DNA of 64,000 nt from Methylonatrum kenyense (GTDB lineage Bacteria > Pseudomonadota > Gammaproteobacteria > Nitrococcales > Aquisalimonadaceae): positions 310,001-374,000 of the forward strand of contig NZ_JALPKO010000003.1 in assembly GCF_023195885.1 (NCBI RefSeq). Direction: 5' to 3'. The translations under genes and the position numbers were made by a program. Below are positions 55,758 to 64,000 of the stretch, one piece after another. Numbering within the stretch: the first letter of the stretch is position 1; the number at the start of each line of letters is the position of its first letter. The notes beneath the pieces were generated by a model, which saw only the letters and a list, made by a program, of their open reading frames with translations, ran no database searches and was not told where the DNA came from.

Positions 55758-57305
55758 ATGTTTAATAAAAACCCTTCTCGCAGCCCACCAAACTGTTTTT
55801 GCGCTGAGTCGTCGACCCGATCGCGAAAAAATTTAAACGTAATTTCCCACTTTAATTCCACTCTCCTGCGATCAACAGCCTATAGTCTGCTAACTGCGGC
55901 CTTGGTTTCAGGCACCATGGCGGGAGGACTTGCGTGGGCCGACCCGGCAGAGCCCGTTAACCCGCTGGAACGACGATTCCTCTCCGGGCCGCCGCTGAGC
56001 ATTTGTGATCAGGGGTCGTTTTTTGTCGGTGGCGTCCCCAAGATTACCAATTTCGCTGGCGCGAGTGAGGGGCCACCGCAGCAAATCATTATTGGTCAGG
56101 CCTACGTTCAGTTCCAGATCCCGTCCGTAAGACGGCAATGGCCATTAATCATGGTGCATGGGTCAACGCACACCGGCGCCGCGCTGGATTCGACGCCGGA
56201 CGGAAACGAGGGTTGGTTGCCACAAGCTGTGCGCAACAACCTTGCGACCTTCATCGTTGATCAGCCGGGACGTGGACGCTCCGGCTTTGACCATTCCGTC
56301 CTCCACGAAGCGCGGGAGACAGGTAACCTGGATTTAATCCCAACATTCGGCAGGATCACCGATAATCAGGCATGGACAATCTGGTTTGGCCACTTGCTTC
56401 CGTCGGGTTCAACGATCCTCGATGGCACGATGATTCCCCATGGCGGGCCAGGTGATCCTGATCCACCAGAAACGGATCCGCCATCCGAGGCCCATGGAGA
56501 TTATCCACCGGCTTATCCGATTCCACCGGTACCCAGATCAATTGATTCAGACCTTGAAATGCGTGCGGGCGCCATCGGCCCGGCCCCGAATCCCGATAAC
56601 AACCCCTACCTGGCGCTCAACTACAATAAGCAGCTGGTGCCGAATGCAGAGGCCACTTTGCCGCGGTCCACTTGCGCGGCATGCGATCCCATGGACGTTG
56701 CCCCAGACAGCACGTGGTCATCCCGAGCCATGGCGGACCTGGTTGAACATCTTGGTGGCGCGATCGTCTCGCCCCACTCACAGTCCGGCATCCATTTATT
56801 GCATATGATCCGGATATTGAAGGAGAGGGGGACGTTACACCTCGTGCAGGGAATAATTATTCCCGAGTCCAATATCGGACTGTCCAACTTGGTGAATGCT
56901 GGCATTACACCAGGGGATTTCGATCACATTCCGTTCCTGCTTATGAATGGAGACTACCGCACTGGAGCCGCACGTGATAGGCAACGTGAAATGGTTGCTG
57001 CGATAAATGCAAGTCCTACTCGTTCGGTGGGGCCGGCGGTCTATGTGGACCTGGATCACCCGGACTTTGAAGGGCGATTCCACGGCACAACTCACATGAT
57101 GATGCTGGGTACTAACGCCAGCGACATATTCGATTTTGCCTTGGAGTGGGCAGATGAGAATATACCCAACCCCACGGGGATTCCTTGCCCTGCGGGCCCG
57201 GGAGATCGTGGTGCTCCACCGCCCCATGCCGGCACTCAGGGTCCACCGCCTCATGCCGGCACCCAGGGCCCACCTCCCCATGCTCGGGGGCGCCAGGACC
57301 GCTAG
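55758..57305 (+). CDS. Exported alpha/beta hydrolase with proline-histidine C-terminal repeats
   Basis: A 515-residue protein with a long basic N-region and signal segment (SLLTAALVSGTMAGGLAWA). GSFFVGGVPKITNF, IMVHGSTHTGAALDSTPDG, FIVDQPGRGRSG and the nucleophile region VSPHSQSGIHLLHM show an alpha/beta hydrolase related to the one at 57536-58636. A Pro/Asp-rich insert (residues about 238-265, GDPDPPETDPPSEAHGDYPP) interrupts the domain. The C-terminus carries nearly three copies of PPPHAGTQG. Substrate unknown. GGAG lies ten bases before ATG 55758. Confidence 0.75.
   Translation: MFNKNPSRSPPNCFCAESSTRSRKNLNVISHFNSTLLRSTAYSLLTAALVSGTMAGGLAWADPAEPVNPLERRFLSGPPLSICDQGSFFVGGVPKITNFAGASEGPPQQIIIGQAYVQFQIPSVRRQWPLIMVHGSTHTGAALDSTPDGNEGWLPQAVRNNLATFIVDQPGRGRSGFDHSVLHEARETGNLDLIPTFGRITDNQAWTIWFGHLLPSGSTILDGTMIPHGGPGDPDPPETDPPSEAHGDYPPAYPIPPVPRSIDSDLEMRAGAIGPAPNPDNNPYLALNYNKQLVPNAEATLPRSTCAACDPMDVAPDSTWSSRAMADLVEHLGGAIVSPHSQSGIHLLHMIRILKERGTLHLVQGIIIPESNIGLSNLVNAGITPGDFDHIPFLLMNGDYRTGAARDRQREMVAAINASPTRSVGPAVYVDLDHPDFEGRFHGTTHMMMLGTNASDIFDFALEWADENIPNPTGIPCPAGPGDRGAPPPHAGTQGPPPHAGTQGPPPHARGRQDR
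57216..57290 (+). repeat. 27-bp tandem repeat inside the hydrolase gene
   Basis: Two complete 27-base units and a partial third encode PPPHAGTQG, PPPHAGTQG and PPPHARG at the protein C-terminus. Unit length is a multiple of three, so copy-number change would keep the frame. Confidence 0.9.
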
Positions 57306-57337
57306 ATCAAACGGCCAGGGCGATTCACCTTCTTAAT

Positions 57338-57374
57338 CACGGCGCCTGCTATCTGCGGGCGCCGTGTTTCTTTT
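57338..57374 (+). terminator. Terminator after the exported hydrolase
   Basis: CACGGCGCC and GGCGCCGTG form a nine-base-pair stem followed by TTTCTTTT, 33 bases after the stop codon at 57305. Confidence 0.85.
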
Positions 57375-57480
57375 GATCGAACTATATTGACCTTAAGCGG
57401 TCGGGCCTGAGACCCAATTACCGTTGGCACCGCGAGCGAGGGTGGAGGAGAGAGGCCGTCAGGAGAGGGCTGAAAGATGA

Positions 57481-57508
57481 AGCCCTGCGGCCCATTGGGC
57501 GCAGGGCT
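57481..57508 (-). terminator. Hairpin after the second hydrolase (minus strand)
   Basis: AGCCCTGCG and CGCAGGGCT pair around GCCCATTGGG; on the minus strand the stem is followed by a T-rich TTCATCTTTC. It lies 28 bases after the stop of the minus-strand hydrolase and converges with the terminator at 57338. Confidence 0.65.
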
Positions 57509-57535
57509 GCAAAAGCCAATGCGTTTAACGATAGT

Positions 57536-58636
57536 TCAACGATTACGACCGACGCCGCGCCCTCGACGTTCTACATTTTCACTAATCCAGTCGATGATCA
57601 GGTCCGCAATCTGATCGCTATTCAAGTCGTTCATTAGCATATGACTGTTACCGAAGATTCCCATCGCTGGTGGGTACAGCATTTCCGCGTTACCACCTGC
57701 CGAGTTGACACGCTCGATGAATATATTGCAGTTATCAAATGCAGCTTGCCAGGTTGTACCGGCAAGATGGTCGCCGAAAACGACTTGAATTGGCACTGTT
57801 GCGAGTGTCGCAATCTCGTCGTCGGTGTAGATATTGGCGTTACACCCACCTGCGGGTTCAAGCAGCACCGCGCCGCGAATCCCGGCAGGGTCAATAAGTG
57901 CGGCTTCAAGTGGAAATCTTCCTGACTGGGAAAATCCGGCAAGTACCGCTCCGTCCAGCTTTGCGGCCAGCTCGGCCATTGCTTGCCAGTTGGGATCCGG
58001 GCTGGGCAGGAGTGCGTTCAATGTTGTTGTTTGTTGCTTGGCGAATTCGTCCAAGGCTTCAATTGGAAACTGCGTGTCCGGAAAAGGAATGCCGGGTTGT
58101 GGTCCAAATCGAAACGCCGTCCATGCGAACTCATTGCTCGTCCTGTTCATCAGAGGCAACTCGTCTGGAGGAAGCAGGCCTGCGCGGACTTGGTTGAACA
58201 ACGAAACATCGTGCGTAGAACGACCACGCGCAGCTTGATCAGGAATGTATGTGGGGTAGCCCTCTCGAACAAAGTACTCGAACCAGCCCATGCGACCATC
58301 AGGTTGCGTATCGTAGTTTTTCCCGCTTAAGCCTCCGCCGTGAACCAGTACCACAGGGACCTTCTGGCGCCCCTGAGGTACCATGTACTGAACGTACATT
58401 TGATTGACCATGGTGTGACCGGTTCGCGAGTCCGTTCCCAGAGCATCTGAGAAGATTAGGTCGCCGCCGACATAGAAGCTGCCAACAGACTCGAGAACTA
58501 GTGGTGGTTTGCTTTCTTCAAGGGTTTCGAATTGCTGCGCGCTCGCCACGCCGGCGACGCTCAGGCTCCCGGCCATTGCAAGAGCGATGGCTATTGAGGT
58601 TTTTTTGCTTATAGAATCTGTGTTTCCGCTTTTCAT
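57536..58636 (-). CDS. Exported alpha/beta hydrolase
   Basis: A 366-residue protein with a clear signal peptide (SIAIALAMAGSLSVAGVASA, cleavage before QQF). GSFYVGGDLIFSDA, VNQMYVQYMVPQGRQKVP, VVLVHGGGLSGKNYDTQPDG and YIPDQAARGRST precede the nucleophile in LAGFSQSGRF; FGDHLAG and the late GNSHMLM would give Asp and His. It is related to the hydrolase at 55758-57305. The AraC gene follows the same strand 183 bases upstream and may control it. Substrate unknown. Confidence 0.85.
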   Translation of the reverse strand: MKSGNTDSISKKTSIAIALAMAGSLSVAGVASAQQFETLEESKPPLVLESVGSFYVGGDLIFSDALGTDSRTGHTMVNQMYVQYMVPQGRQKVPVVLVHGGGLSGKNYDTQPDGRMGWFEYFVREGYPTYIPDQAARGRSTHDVSLFNQVRAGLLPPDELPLMNRTSNEFAWTAFRFGPQPGIPFPDTQFPIEALDEFAKQQTTTLNALLPSPDPNWQAMAELAAKLDGAVLAGFSQSGRFPLEAALIDPAGIRGAVLLEPAGGCNANIYTDDEIATLATVPIQVVFGDHLAGTTWQAAFDNCNIFIERVNSAGGNAEMLYPPAMGIFGNSHMLMNDLNSDQIADLIIDWISENVERRGRGVGRNR

Positions 58637-58819
58637 AACGACCTCGGCGATTACTGACGATTAGGATGGTTCACTGTTTGGTGCGCAAGCATTTGCTCGC
58701 GTCGATCAGAGTGACGCCGAAGTAAAAAAAATTCTATCAGATTAAATTTGACATTTTTCAAAAAAATTTTTCTAAAACACAGGGCTGTGCAATATAGATA
58801 AAATATCTTTTTTCGTCGT

Positions 58820-59713
58820 TCAGTTTGTCCCCGATGCCCTGTATTTTTTTGGTGTAACTCCCGTCATCCTTTTGAAAACAGAGGTGAAGTGACTCTGGCT
58901 CGAGAACCCGAGATCTAAGGCAATTTCAACAATGCATGAACTCCTTAACGTCAGGAGGCGTTTGGCTTTCTCAATACGCCTCTGAATGACGTACTGATGA
59001 GGTGTTGTGCCAACCGATTCATGGAACATGAGGCAAAAGCGCTGTGCACTCATGTTTTTTAAGGCAGCGATCCTCTTAAGCGATAAATCACCGCCAAGGT
59101 TTCGTTCGATGTAATCTAGAATTTCCTTGAGTGCCTGTTGGCATAACTCATTGCGAGAAGGTATCGGCCGTCGATTTTCTCGCCGATATCGATGGATGAG
59201 CAAGCATATGAGGGCCGTGGATAACGATTGTCCGTACAGATGGCCCGATAGGCATCCGGTACTGATCTCGGCGGCAATGCTTCGAAGGAGCGTTTCAATA
59301 CGCTCGTCGTTAAATGCCGGATGATGTTGGAGGTTTACGTTGGCGATGGTCTCATGATTGTCGAGGTGTTCCATTAGCCAAACGTCTTCAAGTTCCACCA
59401 GTAAAACCTCGGTGGAACCGACCCATGTTATCGGGGATGCCTCGTAGGCGCGGGGCCAGATGCCAATACATCCAGGTCTGGTCGTGATTTTGTGACTGAC
59501 TCCTGATGACCGATACCTAAGCGAGACTGTTCCCTGGAGGGTAAGCGCGATGTAAGTCCGGGGCCACCGCAGGTAATCAATCGGCAACGTCGTTGTGAAT
59601 CGGGCCCAACGGGCAGGCAGTCCACCCCAGCGAAGCCCAGAAGTTGAGACCAATGTCTGACCAAGTTCTACCGGTGACGACAACGCGCCTTTCGAGGCAG
59701 GTTGGGCGATCAT
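58820..59713 (-). CDS. AraC family transcriptional regulator
   Basis: A 297-residue regulator with an N-terminal sensing domain and a C-terminal double HTH (about 195-295): LSLKRIAALKNMSAQRFCLMF and the second helix pair IVEIALDLGFSSQSHFTSVFKRMTGVTPKKYR are the AraC signature. The frame opens at 59962, but ATG 59713 with GGGGGAAA just upstream is more likely. It lies next to the exported hydrolase it could regulate. Confidence 0.85.
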   Translation of the reverse strand: MIAQPASKGALSSPVELGQTLVSTSGLRWGGLPARWARFTTTLPIDYLRWPRTYIALTLQGTVSLRYRSSGVSHKITTRPGCIGIWPRAYEASPITWVGSTEVLLVELEDVWLMEHLDNHETIANVNLQHHPAFNDERIETLLRSIAAEISTGCLSGHLYGQSLSTALICLLIHRYRRENRRPIPSRNELCQQALKEILDYIERNLGGDLSLKRIAALKNMSAQRFCLMFHESVGTTPHQYVIQRRIEKAKRLLTLRSSCIVEIALDLGFSSQSHFTSVFKRMTGVTPKKYRASGTN

Positions 59714-60272
59714 GGTTTCCCCCAGCTTACATGATCGTTGATTGTTGACCTGCCAGTTGAAGCGCCGTGGCGCGACCGACAGTGGGCACGTCAGTGATTC
59801 GGCGTTACTGTCATGCAGAGGATTCCCGGACGGCAATGGGCCGGACAAGCGAATCCCAATTTCCCCGAGTGAGTATAGACAAAAGTCGTAGGGCGATGGT
59901 CGACAAAACTTAACATAATATACAATATACGCAGTAACAAAAGCCCTATTCGTTTCAACCACTTATTGGTATTGGTAATTCCAGTTCAAAAGTGAATTTT
60001 GACGACAAGTGCCGCAAGAGACTGAAATCGCGGTCACCTTACTAAGAGGTTGCGCCCGCGCGTAGCGCGCCACCCCACCGCGAGGTGTACCAGCAGCCTC
60101 GTCTTCATTCACCCGGCTCTCCTAAGAACCAGAAGTCGAGGCCGAACTCCTTTGCTTTTTTTCAGCTTCTCATCGGCGCTCTCGGCGGCGATATCGATTG
60201 TGCGCGTATTCTTTTGTGAACGAGCTTGTTCCTTACCTGGACCAACCCCTGCGTCTGGTTCGCAGTTTGAAG
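59714..60272. other. Intergenic region, no supported gene
   Basis: The left part is AT-rich upstream DNA of the AraC gene (TATACAATATACG near 59919). Around 60049-60071 lies a GC palindromic stretch (GCGCCCGCGCGTAGCGCGCC). No open frame here resembles a protein. It marks the boundary between the hydrolase/AraC stretch and the SIR2-HerA operon. Confidence 0.5.
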
Positions 60273-60695
60273 TCAGGCAATCTCAATAACACCAACCGAG
60301 ACATACGCAAGGCAAAACATTCCGGTCACGAACGCAGCTATACCTAGAACACCAAGCCCCCAGATCAAGGTGTCGGCAATGCCTGGTGTCCCCGAGGTGT
60401 CTAGATCTTCGCCATCAAGCTTTTTGCGCCATCGTTCGGCGAAGGAGTAATCGCGCCAGATGATGGTGAGAAGGCAGAGCACAAGGGAGATTATTGCTAG
60501 AAACAAGGCAACCCATCCCCATTTGAGCACATCCAGAAGTACAGAGGTGAGTGTTGGCGCTGTTTGGCTGGTGAATATGCCGATGGAGACGGTCAATGCC
60601 CCACCGCTCAAAACAAAGACGGCTTTTGCTAACGAGTCCGCCCGCTTACGAGTGTCCTCGGTTAGCGCATTGAATAGTTCAAGATCATCTGCCAT
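60273..60695 (-). CDS. Small three-helix membrane protein downstream of HerA
   Basis: A 140-residue protein beginning MADDLELFNALTEDTRKRADSLAKAV with a charged helix, then three hydrophobic segments (VFVLSGGALTVSIGIF, WGWVALFLAIISLVLCLLTIIW, TLIWGLGVLGIAAFVTGMFCLAYV) and a basic loop (RDYSFAERWRKKLDG) between the last two. No recognised family. It follows the HerA gene on the same strand at 139 bases. Upstream starts in the open frame (to 60917) are possible, but ATG 60695 fits best. Confidence 0.6.
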   Translation of the reverse strand: MADDLELFNALTEDTRKRADSLAKAVFVLSGGALTVSIGIFTSQTAPTLTSVLLDVLKWGWVALFLAIISLVLCLLTIIWRDYSFAERWRKKLDGEDLDTSGTPGIADTLIWGLGVLGIAAFVTGMFCLAYVSVGVIEIA

Positions 60696-60834
60696 GAGTT
60701 TGTTTACGCTCTTCCTTGCCTCACACCCAGCTTCGGTGGCGTCGCACATCCTGTCGCTGCATGCTGCAGTTATGTCGGGCCATTTCCATCGTTGGCTTCG
60801 CCAATCATCTCCCAGGCCCAAGATATTGCCGCAC

Positions 60835-62601
60835 TCACCTCTCCACTTTTGACGGCTTGACTGCCCAATGCTCCTGATATTTTGGGCCATCTGATCTTGG
60901 CTTGACGCCGGGCGCACGGATCTGGATCGTCAGCGGGATCGGGAAATCCGTACCGATGATTGCCGCCTCGCCGGGACGGAGATTTGGCAGGAATGCCGAA
61001 GCCGCCCGGTCGATCTCACCGCAGGCTCGCTCCACCACTTCACGGTCACGGTCGTTGGTAAGCCGGTGCACGATCAGAGTGCCCATCTGGCTCAGAACGC
61101 CTTCGGTGACATCACGCGGCCGTTGGCTGGCCAGACAAATATTCAGGCCGTACTTGCGGCCCTCCTTGGCTATCACTTCGAAGGCATCGAGCCTAGAGGC
61201 ATAGTCTTCAGCGCCGATCTGACGACCGAGAAAATTATGTGCTTCGTCCACCAGAAGCACCGTTGGGCGATTCTGAAACGATCCAGCGCGAGCCTTGGTC
61301 AACAGGTGCCGACCGATGACATTGGCGATTATTTCACGGGCGTGAAATTCATAGGCAATCCCGCTGAGGCAGATTCTGAGTAGGTTGTGGCCCCCATCGA
61401 TGAAGTCATCGATCTGTTGGGTTAACGCAATTCCCGTGTCCGGCTGGAACACGCACTTGAATGCGGGGGATGCCAAGACCCCGTTGATGCGTGCCACGAG
61501 TGACAGGCAGTAGGAAAAATTGCCGTCCTCACGTCCCCATTTTGTGGGATCCTTCTCCCCTTGCCTGGCACCAAAACCTTCCGGATAGACGCACTCCTGC
61601 TCTATCTGTTTGACCAGTAATCTCACATCGAAGGGCTGGCGCGGATCGTCCAGCCTGCTCGACACATCTTGCTCCATCTCCGCCGCTTCAATATCCGTCT
61701 TCGATTTATTGATCTTCTCGATGACGCCATCCGTTGCAAGACCGGGTCTCAGGTTGGCAAGCCGCAGACTTCTAATCGCCGCTCGGAGTTTCGGCCCCTG
61801 AACTTTGCCTGCTGGCTCGAACAGCGCAGTGAAGTCCGACTCCAGAAAAGATGTCGGTGGCAACGAGCAAGAAGTGGATGCAGCCGCCTTCTCTATGGGG
61901 TGGCCCAGATGGCAGTGGACGACATTATCTCCTGCGAAGTTCCGGTACTCACCGGTGGCGTCGATCAAAATCAGCTTCGCTTGGGATCGCAGGCATTCCT
62001 CGATGATTCGCGCTGTCGTCCAGCTTTTACCGCCTCCGGTTGCGCCGAGAATCGCGCAATGACGGCCGAACAGCCGCTCAGGCTTTACGGTGACAGCACT
62101 CCTCTGCGCCACATCGATCGCGCCGAGGTTCAGGACCACGGGCTCCCTGTCATCAGCATCGTGTTCCATCAGGCGGGGCAGCAGTGCGAGAAACCGATGC
62201 GGGGCAGCGTAGATCCGATCTCCGAGGCGCGGGTAGGCGTCGACGCCTGCGGTGACTTGCAGGTCATCCATGGCAACACAGCCTAGTAACTGAATCTGGC
62301 CCAGTGCGTCCAGATCACTATTTCCTGAGAAGTCGCGCCGGATATTGCGCCGCTCTGGTTCCCGCAGGCGGACTTCAGCGATGCGCCCCAGCAGAAGGCT
62401 TTGTTGGCCCTCGATAAGAACAAACTCGCTGACTTCGCCCAGGCCGTAGCGGGCACCGGCAAAATGAGAACCACTCGGATTGCCAGCTACGCTGAGATTG
62501 ACGCCCACTCTTTGGGCAGTAATCGAGGAGGCCACCCCAAGAAATAGTTCAGGCCGCAGCAATCCGTTTGGGAAGGTCTCATCGATGCACAACTTGCTCA
62601 C
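60835..62601 (-). CDS. HerA-type hexameric ATPase of a SIR2-HerA defence operon
   Basis: A 588-residue cytoplasmic ATPase of the DUF87/HerA (FtsK-HerA) family. An N-terminal HAS-barrel-like region (about 1-140) precedes Walker A GATGGGKS (186-193) and Walker B VLLVDEAHNF (about 455). SQRPRDVTEGVLSQMGTLIVHRL is the sensor/arginine-finger region, and ending residues AIIGTDFPIPLTIQI are typical. Its start GTG 62601 overlaps the SIR2 stop. Paired with SIR2, it matches the known NAD-depleting anti-phage module; the reasoning is by family, not by test. Confidence 0.93.
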   Translation of the reverse strand: MSKLCIDETFPNGLLRPELFLGVASSITAQRVGVNLSVAGNPSGSHFAGARYGLGEVSEFVLIEGQQSLLLGRIAEVRLREPERRNIRRDFSGNSDLDALGQIQLLGCVAMDDLQVTAGVDAYPRLGDRIYAAPHRFLALLPRLMEHDADDREPVVLNLGAIDVAQRSAVTVKPERLFGRHCAILGATGGGKSWTTARIIEECLRSQAKLILIDATGEYRNFAGDNVVHCHLGHPIEKAAASTSCSLPPTSFLESDFTALFEPAGKVQGPKLRAAIRSLRLANLRPGLATDGVIEKINKSKTDIEAAEMEQDVSSRLDDPRQPFDVRLLVKQIEQECVYPEGFGARQGEKDPTKWGREDGNFSYCLSLVARINGVLASPAFKCVFQPDTGIALTQQIDDFIDGGHNLLRICLSGIAYEFHAREIIANVIGRHLLTKARAGSFQNRPTVLLVDEAHNFLGRQIGAEDYASRLDAFEVIAKEGRKYGLNICLASQRPRDVTEGVLSQMGTLIVHRLTNDRDREVVERACGEIDRAASAFLPNLRPGEAAIIGTDFPIPLTIQIRAPGVKPRSDGPKYQEHWAVKPSKVER

Positions 62602-63779
62602 AGCTCTCTCGTCACGCCCTTGATGGCTTTCATTAGGGCGTCCGCCGGCGTCAACGATTTCAGGTCGGGGATCATCTCAGCGAATTCACAAAACGATGCG
62701 GTGATAAACCACACATCTTCACCACGATGACTCAGTCGGAACAGCCTTTTCCAGTGCGCATTATCTCCCGTTTCATTCGTGCGAGCCCCGGGATCTACCA
62801 CGATTAAACGCAAGTGGGGGTTCGACTCTACGGCACCTAGGAGTGGCTCGGCCAGATGATCGTCATTGAAGCCAAAGCCCACGGTCAGTAAACATGTATT
62901 CGGTTCGCGCACGGCGGCAAGATACTGAGCCATTGATTCGAGATGGGGTTGGGCGAAGCTCTGCTGGTACTTGCCCCGTGCGGGGTAGATCAGACAAGCC
63001 TCGTCAGGGGTCGGCTTGTCTTTCTCGCAAATAGTGCCGTCTTCGCCCTTCGCCCAGTTGACTGATCCGTGGAGCTTGTAGAGCAGGAACACGCCTTCCA
63101 GGTACTGGCCAAGGTCGTCGCCGCTTCGCGGTCGCCGGATGATGTCGTAGCCGAAGAACCTAGGGTCATAATGGCGAGGAGCCGTAAACGAGAATCCGTC
63201 GAGAGCTACGCCGCCAAGCGCGGCGGCAGCCCGTTCGTAACAGAGGTCATAGTTGGTCGTGAACACCTTCAGGCGTTGATCACGAACGCGCCGACGGGAG
63301 AGGCGATGCAGAAAAGTCTTGTGATCGTGTAGGTCCCCGGTGTCCAGGAATGTCGAGCATTCGTTTAGGATCACTTCCTTGCTGAAGTTCAAGAAGTTGC
63401 TGACGTGTTCATCCTGGTTCACCAGCAAGAAGGCCTCGACCCTGGATAGGAAGGCCTCAATATCCTTGTTCGCAAGGTCATGATTGACCTTCTCCGCGGT
63501 CCGCTTGGCGTCATCCGTCGGTTCTTCACCAACAGCGCGCTCCCAAAGGTCAAGCATGGATGGCCCGCCGGCTGATCGCGAACATCCGGATCCAGCGAGA
63601 ATCACAAGATGCTGCATTTGTAAGGACGCAAGCAGCGAATTCTTCAGCTCGTCCTTGGCTTTCCGCACCTCCTCTGGCTGATGACTCTCGTCGTGTGAGT
63701 TCCCAGCACCCAGCGCCTGCCAATCGTCCGAACCAGGTGTCCGTAAGGCAGGAACGGCTCTCTGCTCGTGCCTGATCAT
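62598..63779 (-). CDS. SIR2-like NAD+ hydrolase of a SIR2-HerA defence operon
   Basis: A 393-residue SIR2-domain protein. The NAD-binding LAGSGCSRSAGG (61-72), FTTNYDLCYERA, the catalytic KLHGSVNW histidine region and VGFGFNDDH give the sirtuin-like set used by defence NADases. Acidic-basic linker sequences lie before the domain. It is first in the operon, with AAGGAGG about 11 bases before ATG 63779. Known SIR2-HerA systems destroy NAD+ on phage infection; this protein fits by domain and order. Confidence 0.93.
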   Translation of the reverse strand: MIRHEQRAVPALRTPGSDDWQALGAGNSHDESHQPEEVRKAKDELKNSLLASLQMQHLVILAGSGCSRSAGGPSMLDLWERAVGEEPTDDAKRTAEKVNHDLANKDIEAFLSRVEAFLLVNQDEHVSNFLNFSKEVILNECSTFLDTGDLHDHKTFLHRLSRRRVRDQRLKVFTTNYDLCYERAAAALGGVALDGFSFTAPRHYDPRFFGYDIIRRPRSGDDLGQYLEGVFLLYKLHGSVNWAKGEDGTICEKDKPTPDEACLIYPARGKYQQSFAQPHLESMAQYLAAVREPNTCLLTVGFGFNDDHLAEPLLGAVESNPHLRLIVVDPGARTNETGDNAHWKRLFRLSHRGEDVWFITASFCEFAEMIPDLKSLTPADALMKAIKGVTREL

Positions 63780-63901
63780 TTGGCCTATGACCTCCTTCTC
63801 GGACAGCTAGGTTTCTCCGACGTAGTTAACCCGCGGCGCAGTCTCGACGGCGGGGCTGTCGGTGTCGGATTGAGCGCCCGGTTGGGTTTCCGGGCCAGAA
63901 T

Positions 63902-64000
63902 TTACTTTTTGTCCTTCGGACGATGATCTTCACGGACATCTCTGAGCGGCGGTCCTTCTGGTTTTGGCGGGGCAGTCGGTCGCTGCGAAGGAGGGTTTTT
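63902..64000 (-). CDS. Possible C-terminal tail of a gene entering from the right
   Basis: An open frame of 32 codons runs from the window edge to a TAA at 63902-63904 and would encode KNPPSQRPTAPPKPEG followed by charged residues (REDHRPKDKK). A proline/charged tail is plausible for a protein end, but a frame of this length is not significant alone. The stretch 63780-63901 is otherwise empty. Confidence 0.35.
   Translation of the reverse strand, partial: KNPPSQRPTAPPKPEGPPLRDVREDHRPKDKK

Overview
The window reads as chromosomal DNA of a GC-rich, denitrifying gammaproteobacterium. The evidence is the gene order uvrC-pgsA-tRNA(Gly)-tRNA(Cys)-tRNA(Leu), which is the same as in Escherichia coli, together with a Pseudomonas/Chromatiales-like set of nar, nos, nnrS, dnr and nsrR genes. 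The Na+-dependent SNF-family transporter and the gene content would suit a halophilic or haloalkaliphilic lineage such as Ectothiorhodospiraceae, but that placement is inference. Region 1 (1-15,120): housekeeping and stress genes. They include a RibD-like reductase (cut by the window edge), an MFS transporter/family 5 uracil-DNA glycosylase/uvrC operon with 4-base overlaps, pgsA, three tRNAs behind a strong sigma70 promoter, a CBS-BON protein, a methyltransferase, an SNF symporter with a DUF192 protein, a Cu+ P-type ATPase, a DJ-1/PfpI protein and a first nnrS. Region 2 (15,121-28,350): fdxA and small membrane proteins, then narK1-narK2-narGHJI, a parvulin, an unknown protein and moeA, which together give nitrate uptake and respiratory reduction with molybdenum cofactor supply. 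Region 3 (28,416-45,795): a nitric-oxide and denitrification block. It has a RIC-like hemerythrin protein, a TonB receptor, ubiTVU (O2-independent ubiquinone synthesis), a Dnr-type regulator, a second nnrS, a cytochrome c with nosRZDFYL (N2O reduction), an NsrR-type repressor and a second hemerythrin protein. Three near-perfect FNR/DNR boxes and one NsrR-like 23-bp palindrome sit in the intergenic spaces. No nitrite or NO reductase gene and no apbE is in the window. Region 4 (45,979-55,236): quinone/aromatic stress genes (LysR, extradiol-type dioxygenase, glutathionyl-hydroquinone reductase), glutamate dehydrogenase, iron handling (VIT1-like protein, bacterioferritin), a DsrE-like protein, an isochorismatase, DUF488 and a trans-sulfuration PLP enzyme. 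Region 5 (55,237-60,272): a more AT-rich accessory stretch with two related secreted alpha/beta hydrolases and an AraC regulator. Region 6 (60,273-64,000): a SIR2-HerA anti-phage type operon followed by a small three-helix membrane protein that may belong to it. A MITE-like repeat family with about 30-bp imperfect terminal inverted repeats occurs as two long copies (508-780 and 50,469-50,790) plus end fragments. The smaller copy ends 13 bases before an MFS start codon, and the larger one carries an extra hairpin insert. No rRNA, CRISPR array, transposase gene or prophage module was seen.
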